Positions 7,048 to 10,180 of a stretch of DNA of 10,180 nt are shown here, one piece after another. The notes beneath the pieces are model-generated. The model was not told where the DNA came from. It made no database searches and was given only the letters and a program-made list of their open reading frames with translations. The translations under genes were made by a program, and so were the position numbers. Source of the DNA: Alphaproteobacteria bacterium (GTDB taxonomy: Bacteria; Pseudomonadota; Alphaproteobacteria; Kiloniellales; J153); assembly GCA_003693905.1 (NCBI GenBank), contig RFLL01000413.1, forward strand, positions 1-10,180. The letters are read 5' to 3'. Position 1 is the stretch's first letter. Each line of letters begins with the position of its first letter.

Positions 7048-7102
7048 AACGCAAGGTGACCGGTATCGACGGCGGGCGCGGCGGTTTCGGCCCGCGGCAA
7101 TC

Positions 7103-7108
7103 AGAAGG
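7103..7108 (+). promoter_or_regulatory. Possible ribosome binding site for a non-ATG start
   Basis: AGAAGG (7103-7108) is followed by ten bases and a CTG at 7119 in the frame of the PbfA-like gene. It is the best Shine-Dalgarno-like sequence between the phnX stop and the first conserved residues, but the codon it serves is a rare initiator. Confidence 0.35.
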
Positions 7109-7118
7109 CGAGACCAAC

Positions 7119-8531
7119 CTGTCCGAGCGCCGGCGGCGCTGGGTCGCCCGCCGCCTCGACGCCGGCGCGCGGGCCTTGGTGCGCGAGGATGCGCGCCACT
7201 TCGTCCATCAGGCGATCTCGACGCCGTGCCTGAATGCCGTGCGCAAAGCCGAAGGCATCTGGATCGAAGATGTCCAGGGCCGGCGCTTCATGGACTTTCA
7301 CGGCAACAACGTTCATCAGATCGGCTACGGCCATCCGCGACTGATCGCCGCGCTCAAGCGTCAGTTCGACGAGCTGACGTTCGCGCCGCGGCGCTTTACC
7401 TGTGAACCGGCGGTGGCGCTGGCCCGCAGGCTGGCGGCCATCGCCCCCGGGCGGCTCGGCAAGGTGCTGATGGCGCCGGGCGGCTCCGAAGCGATCGAAA
7501 TGGCGCTCAAGCTGGCCCGCGCGGCGACCGGGCGGTTCAAGACGGTGTCGTTCTGGGACGCCTTCCACGGTGCCGGTTTCGGCGCCGCCGCGGTGGGTGG
7601 GGAGCAGTTGTTCCGCTCCGGCGCCGTCGGGCCGTTGCTGCCCGGGACCGAGCATGTGGCGCCCTTTACCTGCTATCGCTGTCCCTACGGCTATCCCGAC
7701 GAGGACGGCCGGCCGCGGCTCGATCTGTGCCGCATGGTGTGTGCCGATTTCGTCCGTTACGTGCTGGAAAAGGAGGGCGACGTCGCCGCGGTCGTGGCCG
7801 AGCCGATCCGCGCCGTGCCCTACGTTCCGCCGCCCGGGTTCTGGAAGGCGGTGCGCGCGGCCTGCGATGCCCACGGGGCGCTGCTGATCTTCGACGAGAT
7901 ACCGACCGGGCTCGGCCGCACGGGGCGCATGTTCGCCTGTCAGCACGATGGTGTCGTGCCCGACATTCTGGTGCTCGGCAAGGGACTGGGCGGGGCCGCT
8001 CTGCCGGTGGCCGCGATGGTATGCCGGCGCGATCTCGACGTCGTCGGCGACTACGCGATCGGCCACTACACGCACGAAAAGAATCCGCTGCTGGCCCGTG
8101 CGGCGCTAACCACGATCGAGATCATCGAGGACGAGGGGCTGGTCGAGCGTGCGGCGCGTCTGGGTGCGCGGGCGCTGGCGCGGCTGGAGGACATGAAGGC
8201 GCGTCATCCGCTGATCGGCGATGTCCGCGGCAAGGGGCTGCTGCTCGGCATCGATCTGGTCGGCGACCGCGCGGCCAAGACGCCGGCTCCGGAGGCCGCG
8301 GAAGGCGTGCTCTACCGGGCGCTCGATCGCGGCCTCAGCTTCAAGGTGAGCATGGGCAGCGTGCTCAATCTGAGCCCGCCGCTGATCATCGCCGAAGCCG
8401 ATCTCGACCGTGCCCTCGACATTCTGGAAACGTGCGTCGCCGAGGAGGAAGCACACCTCTTCACGGCGCGCGCAGGTCGCGTACGGCGCGCGCGATCAGG
8501 CTCGCGGCAAAGGCCGCGCTCGCCACGGTGA
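7119..8531 (+). CDS. Class-III PLP enzyme, probable (R)-1-hydroxy-AEP ammonia-lyase (PbfA-like)
   Basis: This class-III aminotransferase-fold PLP protein is the third gene of the phn operon. Numbering from CTG 7119 (470 residues), the opening is HQAISTPCLNAV (30-41), then FHGNNVHQIGYGHP (60-73), the phosphate-binding loop APGGSEA (119-125), the cofactor aspartate D259 in LIFDEIPTGLGRTG, and the PLP lysine K288 in VLGKGLGG. A cysteine-rich patch (C185, C188, C204, C208) follows the cofactor loop. PLP proteins of this type next to phnW are known as PbfA, which eliminates ammonia from (R)-1-hydroxy-2-aminoethylphosphonate to give phosphonoacetaldehyde, the PhnX substrate. A true transaminase is the alternative. 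No ATG exists between the phnX stop and the conserved core. Candidate starts are CTG 7119, GTG 7056 (adds 21 residues, 8 bases after phnX) and TTG 7176. The last 23 codons run antisense into znuB. Confidence 0.82.
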   Translation: MSERRRRWVARRLDAGARALVREDARHFVHQAISTPCLNAVRKAEGIWIEDVQGRRFMDFHGNNVHQIGYGHPRLIAALKRQFDELTFAPRRFTCEPAVALARRLAAIAPGRLGKVLMAPGGSEAIEMALKLARAATGRFKTVSFWDAFHGAGFGAAAVGGEQLFRSGAVGPLLPGTEHVAPFTCYRCPYGYPDEDGRPRLDLCRMVCADFVRYVLEKEGDVAAVVAEPIRAVPYVPPPGFWKAVRAACDAHGALLIFDEIPTGLGRTGRMFACQHDGVVPDILVLGKGLGGAALPVAAMVCRRDLDVVGDYAIGHYTHEKNPLLARAALTTIEIIEDEGLVERAARLGARALARLEDMKARHPLIGDVRGKGLLLGIDLVGDRAAKTPAPEAAEGVLYRALDRGLSFKVSMGSVLNLSPPLIIAEADLDRALDILETCVAEEEAHLFTARAGRVRRARSGSRQRPRSPR

Positions 8532-9276
8532 CGATCGACGGACCTGCCGGCGTATCCCAGACGAGCGAGACCCAGAGCCCGCCCGCCACCGACAGGACGC
8601 CGAACGCCGCCGCGCCGATGGCCATGGCTTCGGGCGTGCGCACGAAAGGACGCGCCGCGGCGGCGGGGATGATGAGCAGCGAGACGATCAGCAGCACACC
8701 CACCACCTTCATGGCGATGGCGATGACCACGGCCAGCAGCAGCATGAAGGCAAGATGGACGAAGGCGACCGGGACACCCTCGGCGCGCGCCAGCTCTTCG
8801 CTGACCGTCACCAGCAGCAGCGGCTGCCAGATCAGTCCCAGCACGCCGAGGACGAGTGCGCCGCCGCCGTAGATCCAGGCCAGATCGACGGGCGTTACGG
8901 CTAGGACGTCGCCGAACAGATAGGCCATCAGGTCGATCCGGACCCCGCTGACGAAACTGAGCACGACCAGTCCGACGGCCAGGCCACCATGGGCCAGAAT
9001 GCCGAGCACCGTGTCGCCGCCGATCAGGCGCTGACGTTGCAGCCCGGCGACGATGACGGCAATTGCGAGCGACGAAGCCGCGATGCCGAAGATCGGAGCA
9101 ACCCCGATCAGCAGACCGAGGGCGATCCCGAGCAGCGCGCCATGGGCCAGGGTGGCGCCGAAATAGGCCATGCGCCGCCACACCACGAAGCACCCGAACG
9201 GTCCGGCGACCAGCGCCACGCCGATACCGCCGAGAACGGCACGGATCAGGAAATCGGCCATCACGGCCTCGATCAT
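8461..9276 (-). CDS. znuB: Zinc ABC transporter permease
   Basis: ZnuB forms the membrane channel of the high-affinity zinc importer with ZnuC and the periplasmic ZnuA (not in this window). The 271-residue, very hydrophobic protein has the ABC-3 family layout of several membrane helices. It shows the early signature [21 protein letters not shown], split between about 25-34 and 35-45, and a conserved late segment [21 protein letters not shown] (about 189-209). The cytoplasmic ATPase-docking loop is around [10 protein letters not shown] (161-170). The start ATG (9276-9274) overlaps the znuC stop as ATGA; an internal ATG at 9261 would give a protein five residues shorter and cannot be excluded. 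The 3' end overlaps the convergent PbfA-like gene. Manganese-type ABC-3 permeases are similar, but the upstream zur-like gene and ZnuC favour zinc. Confidence 0.92.
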   Translation of the reverse strand: MIEAVMADFLIRAVLGGIGVALVAGPFGCFVVWRRMAYFGATLAHGALLGIALGLLIGVAPIFGIAASSLAIAVIVAGLQRQRLIGGDTVLGILAHGGLAVGLVVLSFVSGVRIDLMAYLFGDVLAVTPVDLAWIYGGGALVLGVLGLIWQPLLLVTVSEELARAEGVPVAFVHLAFMLLLAVVIAIAMKVVGVLLIVSLLIIPAAAARPFVRTPEAMAIGAAAFGVLSVAGGLWVSLVWDTPAGPSIVTVASAAFAASLIARAVRDLRAP

Positions 9277-10094
9277 GATTCCTCCTCGATGGGGGCATCG
9301 GGTGTGTCGGGCGGGGTCGGGGCAACGCTCACGACATTGCCGGCCAGGTCATGAGCGTGATCGTGGGCGTGGCTGTAGACGGCCAGGCGTCGGGCGGCAT
9401 CGGCACCGAACAGGGCGACGTATTCGGGATGATGACTGACGGCTTCGGGTGTGCCTGAACAGCATACGTGCCGGTTCAGGCACACGACCCGGTCGGTGGC
9501 CGCCATCACGATGTGCAGATCGTGCGAAACCAGAAGCACACCGAAGCCGTGGCGCATCCGCAGCCGGCCGATCAGATCGTTGAGGGCCAGTTGGCCACCG
9601 AAATCCACCCCTTGGAACGGCTCGTCGAGGACCAGAAGATGCGGTCGGCGCAGCAGCGCACGGGCCAGCAGCACGCGCTGAAACTCGCCGCCCGAAAGAT
9701 CGTGCACGGCGTGATCGGCCAAGGCCTCGGCCTCGACCTGACGCAGGGCATTGGCCAGCGCTTCGGGCCGGGGGCGTGTGCCCAGGCTCAAGAACCGGCG
9801 CACGGTGAGCGGTAGGACCCGGTCGATGCCGAGGCGCTGTGGAACGTAGCCGATGCGCAGACCGGGACGGTGCCAGACCCGTCCCCGGGTCGGGACGAGA
9901 AGGCCGACAACGGTGCGTACCAGGGTCGATTTGCCGGCCCCATTGGGGCCGATCAGGCTGACGATCTCGCCGGCGCGAACGCTCAGATCGACGTGCTCGA
10001 GCACCCGGGCGCGCCCGAAGCACACCTCGACCGCTTCGAGGCGCACCAGCGGCTCGCCGGCGGCGGGCGACGACGATGGCCGCTGGTGCGTCAT
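9273..10094 (-). CDS. znuC: Zinc ABC transporter ATP-binding protein
   Basis: ZnuC powers zinc import through ZnuB. Numbering from ATG 10094, the 273-residue protein has Walker [10 protein letters not shown] (49-57), Q-loop Q86 in [10 protein letters not shown], signature LSGGEFQR (133-140), Walker B LLVLDEP (153-159) and switch H191 in [11 protein letters not shown]. The segment [22 protein letters not shown] (209-230) is typical of ZnuC. The C-terminal tail has a histidine-rich stretch, [10 protein letters not shown] (240-249), a likely zinc-binding or sensing element, followed by a Pro/Asp/Glu-rich end. The start is placed at ATG 10094 because it overlaps the zur stop as ATGA; an ATG 13 codons upstream would lie within zur. 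Confidence 0.93.
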   Translation of the reverse strand: MTHQRPSSSPAAGEPLVRLEAVEVCFGRARVLEHVDLSVRAGEIVSLIGPNGAGKSTLVRTVVGLLVPTRGRVWHRPGLRIGYVPQRLGIDRVLPLTVRRFLSLGTRPRPEALANALRQVEAEALADHAVHDLSGGEFQRVLLARALLRRPHLLVLDEPFQGVDFGGQLALNDLIGRLRMRHGFGVLLVSHDLHIVMAATDRVVCLNRHVCCSGTPEAVSHHPEYVALFGADAARRLAVYSHAHDHAHDLAGNVVSVAPTPPDTPDAPIEEES

Positions 10095-10180
10095 GGCGCG
10101 GCGGCCGTAGCGCGGCGTCGGCATGGCGGGCACAGACCTTCGATTTCCACCGTTGCGCGCCGCACGACAAAGCCAAGGGC
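10091..10180 (-). CDS. zur: Fur-family zinc uptake regulator, C-terminal end (Zur-like)
   Basis: The last 29 codons of a gene read in from the right edge, in frame with the window end and stopping at TGA (10093-10091). The visible peptide, [19 protein letters not shown] followed by an Arg/Ala-rich end, matches the C-terminus of Fur-family zinc regulators. These carry a phenylalanine-containing strand, a VE-x-x-G-x-C-x-x-C segment and a structural-zinc CxxC pair. The ATGA overlap with znuC and the known zur-znuC-znuB order support the call. Zur represses zinc uptake genes when zinc is sufficient. Only about a fifth of the protein is visible, so Fur or another member of the family cannot be excluded by sequence alone. 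Confidence 0.8.
   Translation of the reverse strand, partial: ALGFVVRRATVEIEGLCPPCRRRATAAAP

Noticed and set aside
7101..8075. 324-codon minus-strand frame opposite the PbfA-like gene
   Set aside because: No recognisable domain and atypical composition; the plus strand has all class-III PLP landmarks.
7047..10180. Functional link between zinc uptake and phosphonate breakdown
   Set aside because: PhnX is magnesium dependent and the other two enzymes use PLP, so no zinc requirement is evident. The operons are convergent, and adjacency alone is weak evidence.
1..10180. CRISPR arrays, insertion sequences, tRNA or rRNA genes
   Set aside because: No regularly spaced repeats, transposase-like frames with terminal repeats, or RNA-gene signatures were seen.

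Overview
The window is GC-rich, densely coded bacterial DNA, most like an alphaproteobacterium. This rests on codon use, the two-protein (ATPase plus fused permease) phosphonate importer, and the zur-znuC-znuB order; the lineage is inference. It holds a nearly complete locus for importing and mineralising 2-aminoethylphosphonate (AEP), followed by the end of a zinc-uptake operon on the opposite strand.

Layout. Positions 1-443 (+) are the 3' end of a periplasmic binding protein of the putative AEP transporter family (PhnS2 type). A 270-base gap follows, with GC-rich hairpins and a 14-base tandem repeat. Then come the ATPase (714-1841) and a single permease with two transport domains fused (1834-3906), overlapping by 8 bases. 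A LysR regulator (3950-4831, -) converges on the permease. It is divergent from a catabolic operon (+): phnW (AEP:pyruvate transaminase, 4947-6149), phnX (phosphonoacetaldehyde hydrolase, 6199-7047) and a class-III PLP enzyme (about 7119-8531) that best fits the phnWX-associated PbfA family, (R)-1-hydroxy-2-aminoethylphosphonate ammonia-lyase. On the minus strand, reading in from the right edge, are the last 29 codons of a zur-like regulator, then znuC and znuB, each joined by an ATGA overlap. The PbfA-like gene and znuB converge and overlap by 71 bases.

How it works together. The transporter brings in AEP and perhaps its hydroxylated analogue. PhnW converts AEP plus pyruvate to phosphonoacetaldehyde plus alanine. 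The PbfA-like enzyme would feed (R)-1-hydroxy-AEP into the same intermediate with release of ammonia. PhnX cleaves phosphonoacetaldehyde to acetaldehyde and phosphate. The LysR protein probably controls the locus through an AT-rich divergent intergenic region. That region has an almost perfect 17-base palindrome over the lysR start codon and a separate 9-base inverted repeat that coincides with a plausible phnW promoter. The zinc genes look like an unrelated neighbour.

The main oddities are: no ATG start is available for the PbfA-like gene; the PbfA-like and znuB coding regions overlap head-on; the permease has a roughly 120-residue periplasmic insertion; and there are structured elements between the binding protein and ATPase genes. 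No wholly unknown gene system is visible. Every sizeable coding region belongs to a recognisable family.
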